From the NCBI GenBank assembly GCA_015231515.1, contig JADGBM010000015.1:1-41353 (forward strand): 41,353 nucleotides of DNA, read 5' to 3'. The translations under genes and the position numbers were made by a program. This stretch comes from Desulfobulbaceae bacterium. GTDB lineage: Bacteria; Desulfobacterota; Desulfobulbia; Desulfobulbales; VMSU01. Numbering within the stretch: position 1 is the first letter of the stretch; every line of letters starts with the position of its first letter. Positions 17,556 through 25,790 of this stretch are shown here, in pieces. The notes beneath the pieces are model-generated. The model was not told the DNA's origin and made no database searches. It saw only the letters and a program-made list of their open reading frames with translations.

Positions 17556-17975
17556 ATGGAGCACGGCAAAGTCCCCCAGCATAATATCTCAACATACGCT
17601 AATAATAAAAAAGCGATGTATGCCACCGATGAAAGCGGCAAGTACTGCGTTGTCGCCTCGTCCGGCTGGGAAGTTGAAGAGGCGGTGACTAAACAGGCCT
17701 TAAGCGAACTGAAACGGCTGGCCTGTGATGCTCATCGCCAGGTCTGTTCCGGAGAAGTTTCACCGTTATATTTCCACATGTACGACCGCCGCATGGATAT
17801 ACAGGTTCTGTCCGAATCCACCGGAATTTACAAATGGCGCATTAAAAGACATTTTAAGCCGGCAGTGTTTACCCAGCTATCCGTGAAAATTCGTCGGCGA
17901 TACGCTGAGGCGCTGGGTCTATCTGTTGAGGAACTTGGCAGAGTGCCTGAAAGAGTGAATAGAAGTGAAGAGTAA
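17556..17975 (+). CDS. Small protein of unknown function between DarB-like and BtrH-like genes
   Basis: A 139-residue, probably cytoplasmic basic protein. The first third contains an ESGKYCVVASSGWEVEE segment; the last third (KWRIKRHFKPAVF... LGLSVEELGRVPE) is rich in arginine and ends in a short helix resembling a helix-turn-helix tail, though I would not call it a regulator. I do not recognise the family. Its tight placement in the dar-like run (7 bases after DarB, overlapping the BtrH-like gene by 11 bases) implies a function in the same pathway. Proteins of this size occupy the same slot in some flexirubin-type clusters as far as I recall; unverified. Confidence 0.75.
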   Translation: MEHGKVPQHNISTYANNKKAMYATDESGKYCVVASSGWEVEEAVTKQALSELKRLACDAHRQVCSGEVSPLYFHMYDRRMDIQVLSESTGIYKWRIKRHFKPAVFTQLSVKIRRRYAEALGLSVEELGRVPERVNRSEE

Positions 17976-18969
17976 AGCTTTCGAACATGCCCATTTTGCC
18001 CACTGTGAAAGTGGGGTTATGTCGCTGATGATGCGCCACTATGGGTTGCCGCTCTCTGAGGCGATGGTTTTTGGCCTGTCTGGGGCGCTGATGTTTGCTT
18101 ACCTGCCCTTTGTAAAACTTGGCGGCATGCCGCTCGTCGCTTATCGCAGTTTACCCAAATCGATTATCAAGGGATTGCAGAAAAATCTTGGTATCAGGAT
18201 GAAGATGCAGACCTTTTCTCAACCCCAAAAAGGCAGTGAGGCCTTAGATGAGCTCTTGGCCCACGGTGAGATTGTTGGCGCTCAGACTTCGGTCTTCTGG
18301 CTGCCGTACTTTCCGGAAGAGATGCGCTTTCACTTTAATGCCCATAACCTGATCATCTATGGCAAAGAGAATGGCGACTATTTAATCAGCGATCCGGTTT
18401 TTGAAGCGCCGGTGCGCTGCGAAGCAAGCGCCCTGCAAAAGGCGCGTTTTGTTAAAGGGGTGATGGCGCCTAAAGGATTGCTTTATTATCCGGAAAAAAT
18501 CCCCGCCACTGTTGATTATGCGACCATTATTCCAAAAGTTATCAGGAAGAGTGCCAAACGCATGCTCAAGACTCCGGTGCCCATTGCCGGGATCAGCGGC
18601 ATTCGAGCTTTGGCCAGAAAAATTGGCAAACTGGCCAAGGAAGACCGCCGTTATGCAAAACTCTTTTTAGGCCACATTGTTCGGATGCAGGAAGAGATCG
18701 GGACAGGGGGGGCCGGGTTTCGTTTTATCTATGCCTCCTTTTTACAGGAAGCGGGCAGTCTCCTTGACAGTAAAGTGCTTGATGAAGCCTCGGAAATGAT
18801 GACCAGTGCCGGGGATCAGTGGCGCGAATTCGCCCTAATGTCTGTTAAGGCGATCCGCAGCAAAAAAAGCCAGGAGATTGATTTTTTCTCTTTAAGAATG
18901 AAGCTCGAAAGTGTTGCCGATGCCGAAGCGGCTGTGTATCGAAAACTATTAGCAGACAAGCTGGTTTAA
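17965..18969 (+). CDS. BtrH N-terminal domain protein (probable acyltransferase)
   Basis: A 334-residue protein. The N-terminal half (residues 1 to about 170) matches the BtrH-type papain-like fold: FAHCESGVMS with Cys14 as likely nucleophile, and HNLIIYG near residue 128 supplying a histidine. The rest is helical and corresponds to the DUF4872-like tail. BtrH transfers an acyl group from an ACP to an amine in butirosin synthesis; in flexirubin-type clusters the same family occurs next to an ABC exporter. Here it may move the product or an acyl group off an ACP before export. The start is GTG 17965. The ABC ATPase follows after 3 bases. Confidence 0.78.
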   Translation: MKSKAFEHAHFAHCESGVMSLMMRHYGLPLSEAMVFGLSGALMFAYLPFVKLGGMPLVAYRSLPKSIIKGLQKNLGIRMKMQTFSQPQKGSEALDELLAHGEIVGAQTSVFWLPYFPEEMRFHFNAHNLIIYGKENGDYLISDPVFEAPVRCEASALQKARFVKGVMAPKGLLYYPEKIPATVDYATIIPKVIRKSAKRMLKTPVPIAGISGIRALARKIGKLAKEDRRYAKLFLGHIVRMQEEIGTGGAGFRFIYASFLQEAGSLLDSKVLDEASEMMTSAGDQWREFALMSVKAIRSKKSQEIDFFSLRMKLESVADAEAAVYRKLLADKLV

Positions 18970-18972
18970 GCT

Positions 18973-19893
18973 ATGATTGCCATCAAAAACCTTGTGAAGC
19001 GTTATGATGATCATTGTGCTTTGGATCATCTTGATATGAGCATTGGCAAGGGCTGTATCTTTGGCCTGCTTGGCCCTAATGGCGCTGGTAAAACAACACT
19101 TATTTCGATTCTCAATGGCTTAACCAGCTTTCAGGAAGGGACGGTTGAAATTTTCGGCATGCCCCTGCCTGAAAAAATCCACGAAATTCGCCAGCGCAGC
19201 TCTTTTATTCCCCAGTCCCTTGCCCTTTATGACAAGCTGAGCGTGATGGAGAATTTACAGTTTTTTGCCGGAATTCAGCCGCTCAGCGTCAGTAAGCGTC
19301 GTGACAATATTGATTTTGCCGTTTCAGTCAATCGGCTCAACGCCTTCCTTGATCAAAGTGCCGCGACTCTCTCGGGGGGCCAGCAACGCCGCCTTAATCT
19401 TGCCATTGGTCTTCTTAATAATCCCGAAATTCTCTATTTAGATGAACCGACGGTCGGAATTGATCCTGAATCACGCAATGATATCCTTGAGACGATTAAG
19501 ACATTTAAAGAGTATGGCAAAACCGTAGTTTATACCTCACATTACATGCTGGAAATCGAAAAAATCTGTGACGAAGTCGTAATCCTCGATCGCGGCCGAA
19601 TCGTTCAACAGGGTAACCTCAAAACAATGCTGCAGGAAGAAGGAACCGATTCTGTTATTATTGAACTGGCATGTTCCAGTGAGGATGCGCTTTATGCGCT
19701 GGCCCAAAAAGACGCCAGCCTCCAGGTGATAGATGCCACGACACTGATGCTGCCTACACAAGAAGCCTGCAAGATTGCCGATATTCTTGCCGTTTTGCAG
19801 GCAAACAATATTGCAGTAAAACATATCAATTTTGGTGCAGCAAATCTCGAAGCTCTTTTTATCCGTCAGACCAGACAGGGATCTCATGTTTAA
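18973..19893 (+). CDS. ABC transporter ATP-binding protein
   Basis: A 306-residue ATPase with Walker A GPNGAGKTT (residues 34-42), signature LSGGQQRR, Walker B ILYLDEP and the switch histidine in TSHYM. The C-terminal extension (about 80 residues) is typical of ABC-2 type exporters of lipids or drugs. The permease gene overlaps its end by 8 bases. Together with the BtrH-like gene upstream and the ACP downstream it forms a small export unit inside the cluster. Confidence 0.93.
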   Translation: MIAIKNLVKRYDDHCALDHLDMSIGKGCIFGLLGPNGAGKTTLISILNGLTSFQEGTVEIFGMPLPEKIHEIRQRSSFIPQSLALYDKLSVMENLQFFAGIQPLSVSKRRDNIDFAVSVNRLNAFLDQSAATLSGGQQRRLNLAIGLLNNPEILYLDEPTVGIDPESRNDILETIKTFKEYGKTVVYTSHYMLEIEKICDEVVILDRGRIVQQGNLKTMLQEEGTDSVIIELACSSEDALYALAQKDASLQVIDATTLMLPTQEACKIADILAVLQANNIAVKHINFGAANLEALFIRQTRQGSHV

Positions 19894-21082
19894 GGCGATG
19901 TTGATCAAAGAGTTTATTCTGGTCCTGCGTGACAAGCATGCCCTGGCAGCGCTCTTTATTATGCCGGCAATTTTCATTTTGATTATGTCCATGGCCCTCA
20001 AAGACAGCTTCAACAGTGATCGGGCCCTGTTACGTTATGCCTTAATTGATCATGACAATACTGCCGCGAGTGCCAAAGTTCGAGCTCTTCTAAGTGGTGC
20101 TCCTGCCATGGCCGAACATGAGGTGGAAATTACCAGCCCAAGGCAAAAACAGCAGGCCTTGAACGAAACGCTGCATTTCGTGTTGACTATGCCAGCCGGT
20201 TTTGCCGCTGCTCTTGTTCAACAGCAGGAAGGCGCCCCACTATTTCAACTCGACATCGCAGCTGACGTGAAACAAGAGATGCTTGTTCTTTTTAAAGCCA
20301 GATTAGCCATGGTCATCATGCAGCTTCGAGTCGACAAGCTGCAAGAGGAACTTGCCCCCTTTTTGCCTGAGTCTGCCCGGAAGCTCACCGCGATAGATAG
20401 TGATCTTGAGGCATTGGTGGATGTCCGCTTCAATGCCATGGCCGCTGAGAAAAAACCAACCTCCACCCAGCAAAGTGTTCCGTCGTGGATTGTTTTCGGG
20501 ATGTTTTTTGTGGTCATTCCCATGTCGACAATCTTTATCAATGAGCGCAAGCAGAATACCCTGATGCGGATCAGGGCCATGAATATATCTGTGCCGGTGC
20601 TGTTTGCGGGGAAAATTGCACCTTATCTAATCATCAACCAGATTCAGGTCTGGCTGATGATTGCCGTGGGGATTTTTTTCGTCCCTCTTTTGGGTGGTGA
20701 GGCCTTGGTGCTCGGCAATTCCATAAGCGGTTTATTTATGGTTTCACTGGGGCTTAGCCTTGCGGCCATAGGCACCTCCGTGCTGATTGCGGTGTTGGCT
20801 GCTACCGTCGAACAGGCCACCACCGTTGGCGGTATTGTCAATATTTTACTGGGGGCGATTGGCGGTATTATGGTGCCCAAATTTGTGATGCCGCCTGCGA
20901 TGCAGGCCTTTGCCAACGTCTCTCCTATGTCATGGGGCCTGGAAGGGTTTCTTGATATTTTCTTGCGTGGCCTCGGAGTGGAAGCAGTACTGACTGAATC
21001 ATTGGCCTTAGCAGGTTTTGGTGTCGGATTACTCCTTGTCGCCGGGGTGATTTTTAAAGCATCTGATGGTAAGAAAACATGA
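19886..21082 (+). CDS. ABC-2 type transporter permease
   Basis: A 398-residue permease. The first helix is at about residues 20-38 (LAALFIMPAIFILIMS), followed by a large extracytoplasmic loop of about 180 residues and then five hydrophobic segments between about residues 215 and 390. This is the ABC-2 layout of DrrB/YhhJ-like exporters. I use ATG 19886 instead of an in-frame start at 19832, because 19886 lies at the ATPase stop with AGGG upstream and starts with a typical MFKAMLIKE. It would export the lipid or a precursor. Its stop overlaps the ACP start (ATGA). Confidence 0.88.
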   Translation: MFKAMLIKEFILVLRDKHALAALFIMPAIFILIMSMALKDSFNSDRALLRYALIDHDNTAASAKVRALLSGAPAMAEHEVEITSPRQKQQALNETLHFVLTMPAGFAAALVQQQEGAPLFQLDIAADVKQEMLVLFKARLAMVIMQLRVDKLQEELAPFLPESARKLTAIDSDLEALVDVRFNAMAAEKKPTSTQQSVPSWIVFGMFFVVIPMSTIFINERKQNTLMRIRAMNISVPVLFAGKIAPYLIINQIQVWLMIAVGIFFVPLLGGEALVLGNSISGLFMVSLGLSLAAIGTSVLIAVLAATVEQATTVGGIVNILLGAIGGIMVPKFVMPPAMQAFANVSPMSWGLEGFLDIFLRGLGVEAVLTESLALAGFGVGLLLVAGVIFKASDGKKT

Positions 21083-21348
21083 AGGGTTCTTTAGATGAGG
21101 CGTTAAAAATGCGCCTGAAGACAATGATCATAGCAGAGTGTGAGAAAGAGCACATCACCGCTGCCGAGGTGGCTGATGACGTGCTGCTGTTTTCTGATGC
21201 CAGCGGCCTTGATCTCGATTCGCTCGATGCGCTGCAGATTTCGGTGGCCTTACAGAATCAGTTCGGCATTCGCATACCAGACAGTAAGGCGTTCCGCCGC
21301 CAGGTGACAACGATCAACGCCCTTGCCGACTTTATCCAGCCGGATTAA
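21079..21348 (+). CDS. Acyl carrier protein
   Basis: An 89-residue ACP with the attachment site GLDLDSLDALQ (Ser48) and a helix III/IV region ending NALADFIQ. The N-terminal 15 residues are more basic than in the other two ACPs of the window. It is translationally coupled to the ABC permease upstream (ATGA) and the next KS starts 7 bases downstream, so it probably carries the chains used by the DarB-like and third FabF-type KS (a DarC-like role). Confidence 0.92.
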   Translation: MKGSLDEALKMRLKTMIIAECEKEHITAAEVADDVLLFSDASGLDLDSLDALQISVALQNQFGIRIPDSKAFRRQVTTINALADFIQPD

Positions 21349-21355
21349 TACGATA

Positions 21356-22498
21356 ATGATAACAATACTCGGTGGTGAACTGCTCTGCGCACTGGGGCCA
21401 GAAGCCCAAAAAATAGAGGCCTTGCGTACCGGAAAAGTAAACGTCGGCTCAATGAGTGTCATGGTCGGCAACGACAAGCTAACCTACCCTTATTACCGAA
21501 TTGATGAAACACCCTGCCCCTGCCCCGCCTCCGTTGTTGATGGTTATCTTGACCGGGTTGTCAGCTCTTTATTAAACAAGCTCAATCTTGCGCCTCATGA
21601 TCTGACCAACGTTGGACTGTTTCTAGGTTCGTCGTCCATTGATTATTCTCTGGGCAGGGCCATTGAACAAAGTGTTGTCAACACGTCCAGAGCCTCCTTG
21701 CAGCGGAAGCATGTTGGCGGTGGCAATTTTGCTGCCAGGCTTATGGAACGTTTTGCCCTGGAAGGACCATCTTTAACCTACAACACCGCTTGCACCTCAA
21801 GTGCCAATGCCTTGATGGAAGCCGCTTCCCTATTAACAGGCGGTATTATTGACTATGCTCTGGTTCTTGGCCTGGAGCTCGCCTCTGCCACTACTCTTGA
21901 AGGGTTTATTGCCATGCAATTGCTCTCCAGGGAAAAGATCCGGCCTTTTGATCAGCGGCGCAGCGGGATGGTGCTGGGAGAAGCGGTGGGGGCTGTTTTA
22001 CTGAGCCGGGATGACATACAGCCATCTTTGTGGCAGTATCGTGGTGGTGCAAGTAACTGTGAGACGTTCAGTGTGACAGGGGCAAATCCAGATGGCTCAG
22101 GTCTCGCCAAGGTGATTTACGACGCACTTGAAGATGCCGGGATCTTGCCTGAGAAATTAACCGCTGTCAAAGCGCATGGCACAGCGGGTGAATTGACCGA
22201 TCTGGTAGAGTTGCGCGCTATGGAGCAGGCCTTTGCCGCACTTCCGCCCTATTTTTCTTTAAAACCCTATATTGGCCATACTTTGGGGGGCTGCGGGATT
22301 GCGGAGCTTTTGCTGACCATGGAGTGCGTCGATGCCGGATTCATCCCCCCAACGATTAATTTTGAGACACTCGATAGTGGGTTTGACAGCGGGCCGACTT
22401 ACAAGGAAATGCCGGTGAAGACAGGATATTTTATGCTGAACTATTTTGGTTTTGGCGGCAACAATACCTCATTTATCGTCGAGAAAGTTGGGCAATGA
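21356..22498 (+). CDS. FabF-type beta-ketoacyl-ACP synthase (KS 3)
   Basis: A 380-residue ketosynthase, about 30 residues shorter than KS 1 and KS 2. Cys146 in NTACTSS, His274 in KAHGTAGE and His308 in YIGHTLGG give a complete triad. The usual N-terminal VVITG segment is replaced by MITILGGELLCALG. ATG 21356 is preferred over 21323, which overlaps the ACP. It is followed, with an ATGA overlap, by a KS-like protein lacking the cysteine; the two together look like a KS and chain-length-factor-type heterodimer. Confidence 0.88.
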   Translation: MITILGGELLCALGPEAQKIEALRTGKVNVGSMSVMVGNDKLTYPYYRIDETPCPCPASVVDGYLDRVVSSLLNKLNLAPHDLTNVGLFLGSSSIDYSLGRAIEQSVVNTSRASLQRKHVGGGNFAARLMERFALEGPSLTYNTACTSSANALMEAASLLTGGIIDYALVLGLELASATTLEGFIAMQLLSREKIRPFDQRRSGMVLGEAVGAVLLSRDDIQPSLWQYRGGASNCETFSVTGANPDGSGLAKVIYDALEDAGILPEKLTAVKAHGTAGELTDLVELRAMEQAFAALPPYFSLKPYIGHTLGGCGIAELLLTMECVDAGFIPPTINFETLDSGFDSGPTYKEMPVKTGYFMLNYFGFGGNNTSFIVEKVGQ

Positions 22499-23361
22499 TC
22501 CATATAAATGCCATTGGCATCCATAACACTACTCCGGATAAACAACAGCCTGATCTCCTGCGAGAACTCAAATCTGTCAGCGGCAAGGTCTATCGGCGCA
22601 GCGACCACTTTATTCAACTGGCCATCCTGGGAGCCCATATGGCGGTCAACAAGTTAAGTCTATCAGATAAGACGGCCATTTACCTGACTTCGGGCCAGGG
22701 TAACATCTCGGTCTTTCAGCGATTGTGTGAGCAGCGCTGCCTCCAGAAATTTCTGCCTAAGCCTGTAGATTTCATTAATCTTCTTAGTAATTCAGCAGGA
22801 TTTTATGTCGCCTGTCACCTTGGCTTACGTGGCAAAAATCTATTTTTATCGCATCTTGATTTCCCGGTTCAAATGACCCTGCTGGCGGCTCAGAATGATC
22901 TGAACCTGGGAAAGCAAAAAGCAATTTTAGTTGGTGGCGTTGATGAATGGCTTGCAGATCAGGAGCTTTCCAGAAAACTACTTGGGGTAGATGCCACAAA
23001 AACTCTGGGAGAAGGAAGTAATTGGCTGTTAATCAGTGCGGAAGCCAAGGGTGGGCTCGGCACCTTTGATATGGCAAGCAAAGGCCTTGATATCAACAAA
23101 CTGCATGAACGTGTGGCCTCCGCAGCGGCAGGAACCTATCTGGCTTTTTCGACGCGTTTTTCAGATGAGGAGGCGGCAGCGATTATGGCGATAAATGGCG
23201 GTTGCAGACGATTTGATTATGAGGGGTCATGCGGCTATTATGAGACCTTGCCTCTTTATGCGCTCAACAGCTTTCTTACTACCAAAGAAGGTCGGTTGAT
23301 TCATCTCGATGTCAAAAATGGCCGCTATATGCTCATGACTGTAGACAACACCAAATCGTAG
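22495..23361 (+). CDS. Cysteine-less KS-like partner (chain-length-factor or KS N-terminal type)
   Basis: A 288-residue protein with the KS N-terminal fold: an AILGAHMAVNKL helix near the start and, at the expected nucleophile elbow, LLSNSAGFYVA, with Ser in place of Cys, followed by QKAILVGGVDEW. The C-terminal histidine motifs are absent, and the protein is about 100 residues shorter than a full KS. It probably partners KS 3, encoded immediately upstream, in the way a chain-length factor does, or supports it structurally. It shares character with the truncated KS-like gene at the left edge of the window. Confidence 0.68.
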   Translation: MIHINAIGIHNTTPDKQQPDLLRELKSVSGKVYRRSDHFIQLAILGAHMAVNKLSLSDKTAIYLTSGQGNISVFQRLCEQRCLQKFLPKPVDFINLLSNSAGFYVACHLGLRGKNLFLSHLDFPVQMTLLAAQNDLNLGKQKAILVGGVDEWLADQELSRKLLGVDATKTLGEGSNWLLISAEAKGGLGTFDMASKGLDINKLHERVASAAAGTYLAFSTRFSDEEAAAIMAINGGCRRFDYEGSCGYYETLPLYALNSFLTTKEGRLIHLDVKNGRYMLMTVDNTKS

Positions 23362-23372
23362 ATTTTTTAATT

Positions 23373-24860
23373 ATGAACAATCAATCCTCTTTTCCTGAAA
23401 AAGTCCTGATTATTGGTTCCGGTATTGGTGGCTTAAGCGCGGCAATTATTTTAGCAAAACTTGGCGCTGAGGTTACTGTCCTGGAAAAAAATCAAAAACC
23501 GGGCGGCTTGATGCGCAGTTACCGGCGCGATGGGCTTGATTGTGAAGTCGGAGTTCATTACTTGGGGTCGTTGGCACCGGGCCAGATCCTGCGGAAATTT
23601 TTTGATTATTTAGGGGTTACCGACTTAATTCCAGTGACGAGAATGGGGCAGGAGGGCATTATTGATCGGTATATCTTTAACTCCTCCGGTCAGAATCCGA
23701 CACTATTTGATTTACCTGAGGGAATGGATGCCTTCGAAGATAATCTCAAACAGTCCTTTCCGGCCGAAGCAAACAAGATCAGCAGAATAGTTGAACCGAT
23801 TCGCCAGGCGGCCAGACAGCTCCATGCGCTTGATTTACTCTATGCAACGCAAAGCGATTTTTCCTTGCTCGATCAGGCCCAGCCTCTTGGGGAAATTTTA
23901 GACGACCTGCAATGCTCACCTGGCCTGCGAACCGTTCTGGCTGTGCCATCTTGCTGGATAGGGGTGCCGTTGCAGGACTGCCCGGCCTACTATCATAATA
24001 TGGCCCTGGCTTCCTATATCTCTTCCTCGTGGCGTTTAAATGGAAGTGGGGCGGATATGGCAGATGTTCTGGCTAGGCGTCTTCAAGAGCTGGGTGGCAA
24101 AATTATAACCGGCGCCGAAATTGACAAGATTCATGTCGCCAGCCGTGTTGTAAGCGGTCTACAATTAAAATCTGGAGAAGTTTTGACAGCCGCAACAGTT
24201 ATCGGAGCGCTGCATCCGAAAATTGTCTTAAATATGTTGCCGGAAGGTGCAGTAAAACCCTCATACCGACAGCGGATCAGCAACCTGATAGATACCCACG
24301 GAATTTTTTCAGTCCATGTCAGGCTTGATGCTGATGCCCATCCGGAAATTCCATACAATATCTTTAAATTAGACACGGATCAATATGGTAACGTGCCGGA
24401 TTTACGCTATTACCAAATCCGCAAATCAGCTAGGGCGGGCGTCAATCTCCTGTCAATTCTGACATCGGGGAAGGATGAATTATGGGCCCCGTGGCAGAAC
24501 ACTAAAAGCGGCCAGCGCGGCAGCGGCTATCTTGCAGCAAAAGATGGGCTCGCGCGGCAGCTGATTTACGAAGCGGAAGAACTGTTCGGGCCGTTACCGG
24601 GAAATAAAATTCTTGATACCTACACGCCTCTGACAATGCGGGACTGGGTCAACAGCCCCGGCGGAAGCGCTTACGGGGTGCAGCGTTCTGCCAGTCAGAT
24701 GCTGGCCACCGCCTTGCTCAATCGGACATCGGTGCAAGGACTGTATCTTGTCGGTCAGAATGTGATGGCGCCGGGAATCATTGGTACTATTATGGGTTCT
24801 TTCAGTACCGTAAAACTTATCATAGGGGCAACTGAATTTAAAAAGGCGATTCAATTGTAA
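23373..24860 (+). CDS. CrtI/phytoene-desaturase-like FAD-dependent oxidoreductase
   Basis: A 495-residue flavoprotein. The N-terminus has the dinucleotide-binding motif LIIGSGIGGLSAA (about residues 13-25), then EKNQKPGGLMRSY and GVHYLG, and the C-terminus has LYLVGQNVMAPGIIGTIMGS, all typical of the phytoene desaturase / carotenoid isomerase / retinol saturase group. It could desaturate, saturate or isomerise a polyene chain. Phytoene-desaturase-like genes are also among the ladderane candidates of anammox bacteria, which is notable given the radical SAM genes here. It is the last gene of the plus-strand run; a convergent lipoprotein gene follows. Confidence 0.85.
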   Translation: MNNQSSFPEKVLIIGSGIGGLSAAIILAKLGAEVTVLEKNQKPGGLMRSYRRDGLDCEVGVHYLGSLAPGQILRKFFDYLGVTDLIPVTRMGQEGIIDRYIFNSSGQNPTLFDLPEGMDAFEDNLKQSFPAEANKISRIVEPIRQAARQLHALDLLYATQSDFSLLDQAQPLGEILDDLQCSPGLRTVLAVPSCWIGVPLQDCPAYYHNMALASYISSSWRLNGSGADMADVLARRLQELGGKIITGAEIDKIHVASRVVSGLQLKSGEVLTAATVIGALHPKIVLNMLPEGAVKPSYRQRISNLIDTHGIFSVHVRLDADAHPEIPYNIFKLDTDQYGNVPDLRYYQIRKSARAGVNLLSILTSGKDELWAPWQNTKSGQRGSGYLAAKDGLARQLIYEAEELFGPLPGNKILDTYTPLTMRDWVNSPGGSAYGVQRSASQMLATALLNRTSVQGLYLVGQNVMAPGIIGTIMGSFSTVKLIIGATEFKKAIQL

Positions 24861-24876
24861 GCACTTTCGAATCGCC
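24836..24876 (-). terminator. Rho-independent terminator of the lipoprotein gene
   Basis: The inverted pair GGCGATTC (24845-24852) and GAATCGCC (24869-24876) forms a stem. Read on the minus strand it is followed by TTTTTAAA, the pattern of an intrinsic terminator about 30 bases after the lipoprotein stop at 24903. It overlaps the 3' end of the CrtI-like gene; on the plus strand the T-tract is weak. Confidence 0.7.
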
Positions 24877-24902
24877 CTTATTCAGGTAGAGTTAGAGGAA
24901 AA

Positions 24903-25550
24903 CTAGTTGTTTGCAGGAACAGTTTTGTAGATGTATTCTCCGATTAACACACCGAGGTCGGCTGGCAGGCTATGATCTGTTGATCCACCAGTCCATGCGG
25001 CTCCCCAGGCATTGTTTGAGGTTGAAAGTATTTTTTTGTAGACAACTTCTTTTGTCGCCACATCCTGTATTTCGACGAGGACATCCATATAGGAATTTCC
25101 TGCAAAAGCACCGCCCCAAAAACGAGCTGCACCTCCGGCTATGCGAATATCGCTGACGCTCAGGTTGACGATAACGCTCTTGCCCGTGAGAGTTTTGCCG
25201 GGGTCATCAGTTACGTTTTTATAAGCATTTTTGCTCTTTAACTGCCCAATGATGCGACTCTTACAATCAATTACGGCATGTGGATAGTCGCTTTGGATTT
25301 GGTCGGTGCTTTTGAAATCGTCAATGACGATATTGTCATATTTAGCTTTTAGTGGCGCTTCTACAGATATCGTCTCAATAGAGGCGAGCTCTATTTTTTC
25401 AACACCTGAAACCCCTGTGCTTACAGGTGTGCTGGGTTCCTCTCTTTCCGAGACGGGCGGTTGGCTCGTTCCACTCACACAGGCCGAAAACATGAATAGG
25501 ATGCAAGTGATAGCAAGAATGTTGTTACAGGTATTTCGATTCAGATTCAT
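24903..25550 (-). CDS. Lipoprotein, DUF4410-like
   Basis: A 215-residue lipoprotein. A signal sequence ends in the lipobox FSAC with Cys24, then a Ser/Pro/Glu-rich linker of about 35 residues, then a compact alpha/beta domain starting KYDNIVIDDF that resembles the DUF4410 family. Glycine-rich AGGAARFWGGAFAG near residue 140 is typical of that family. Start ATG 25550 is supported by AAAGGAG at 25560-25566 (read on the minus strand). It would sit in the outer membrane or periplasm. The function is unknown; no link to the biosynthetic genes can be shown. Confidence 0.7.
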   Translation of the reverse strand: MNLNRNTCNNILAITCILFMFSACVSGTSQPPVSEREEPSTPVSTGVSGVEKIELASIETISVEAPLKAKYDNIVIDDFKSTDQIQSDYPHAVIDCKSRIIGQLKSKNAYKNVTDDPGKTLTGKSVIVNLSVSDIRIAGGAARFWGGAFAGNSYMDVLVEIQDVATKEVVYKKILSTSNNAWGAAWTGGSTDHSLPADLGVLIGEYIYKTVPANN

Positions 25551-25649
25551 TTATTAATTCTCCTTTCTGGTTTTATAAAAGTGCAAAGCTGTTGTGCACC
25601 TTAGCGGTTAATTGAATTAGCTTATTATGTTTCCAGCAGCGCTGAGCAG

Positions 25650-25693
25650 AAATTTTCAGGGCCACAAAATTTTCAGCAAAATTTTCAGGGCCA
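25650..25693. repeat. Short direct repeats AAATTTTCAG(GGCCA)
   Basis: AAATTTTCAGGGCCA occurs at 25650-25664 and 25679-25693, with a truncated copy AAATTTTCAG at 25667-25676 between them. They lie in the gap between the lipoprotein gene and the HigA-like gene (25551-25790), where I see nothing else besides the lipoprotein's ribosome binding site. They may mark the edge of the accessory island. Confidence 0.7.
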
Positions 25694-25790
25694 GGCCTTG
25701 GGAAATAAGAAAGTGATATTTCAAGACCTCACATATTTCATATCAAGACCCCGGCTTATGTGATTCGGCTTTTCTTTTTAAATTGATAGA

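Noticed and set aside
17556-17975. Transcription regulator because of a helix-turn-helix-like tail
   Set aside because: The resemblance is limited to a short LSVEELG helix; context favours a pathway protein.
25650-25693. CRISPR-like array from AAATTTTCAG repeats
   Set aside because: Only three short copies with 2-base to no spacers; no cas genes.
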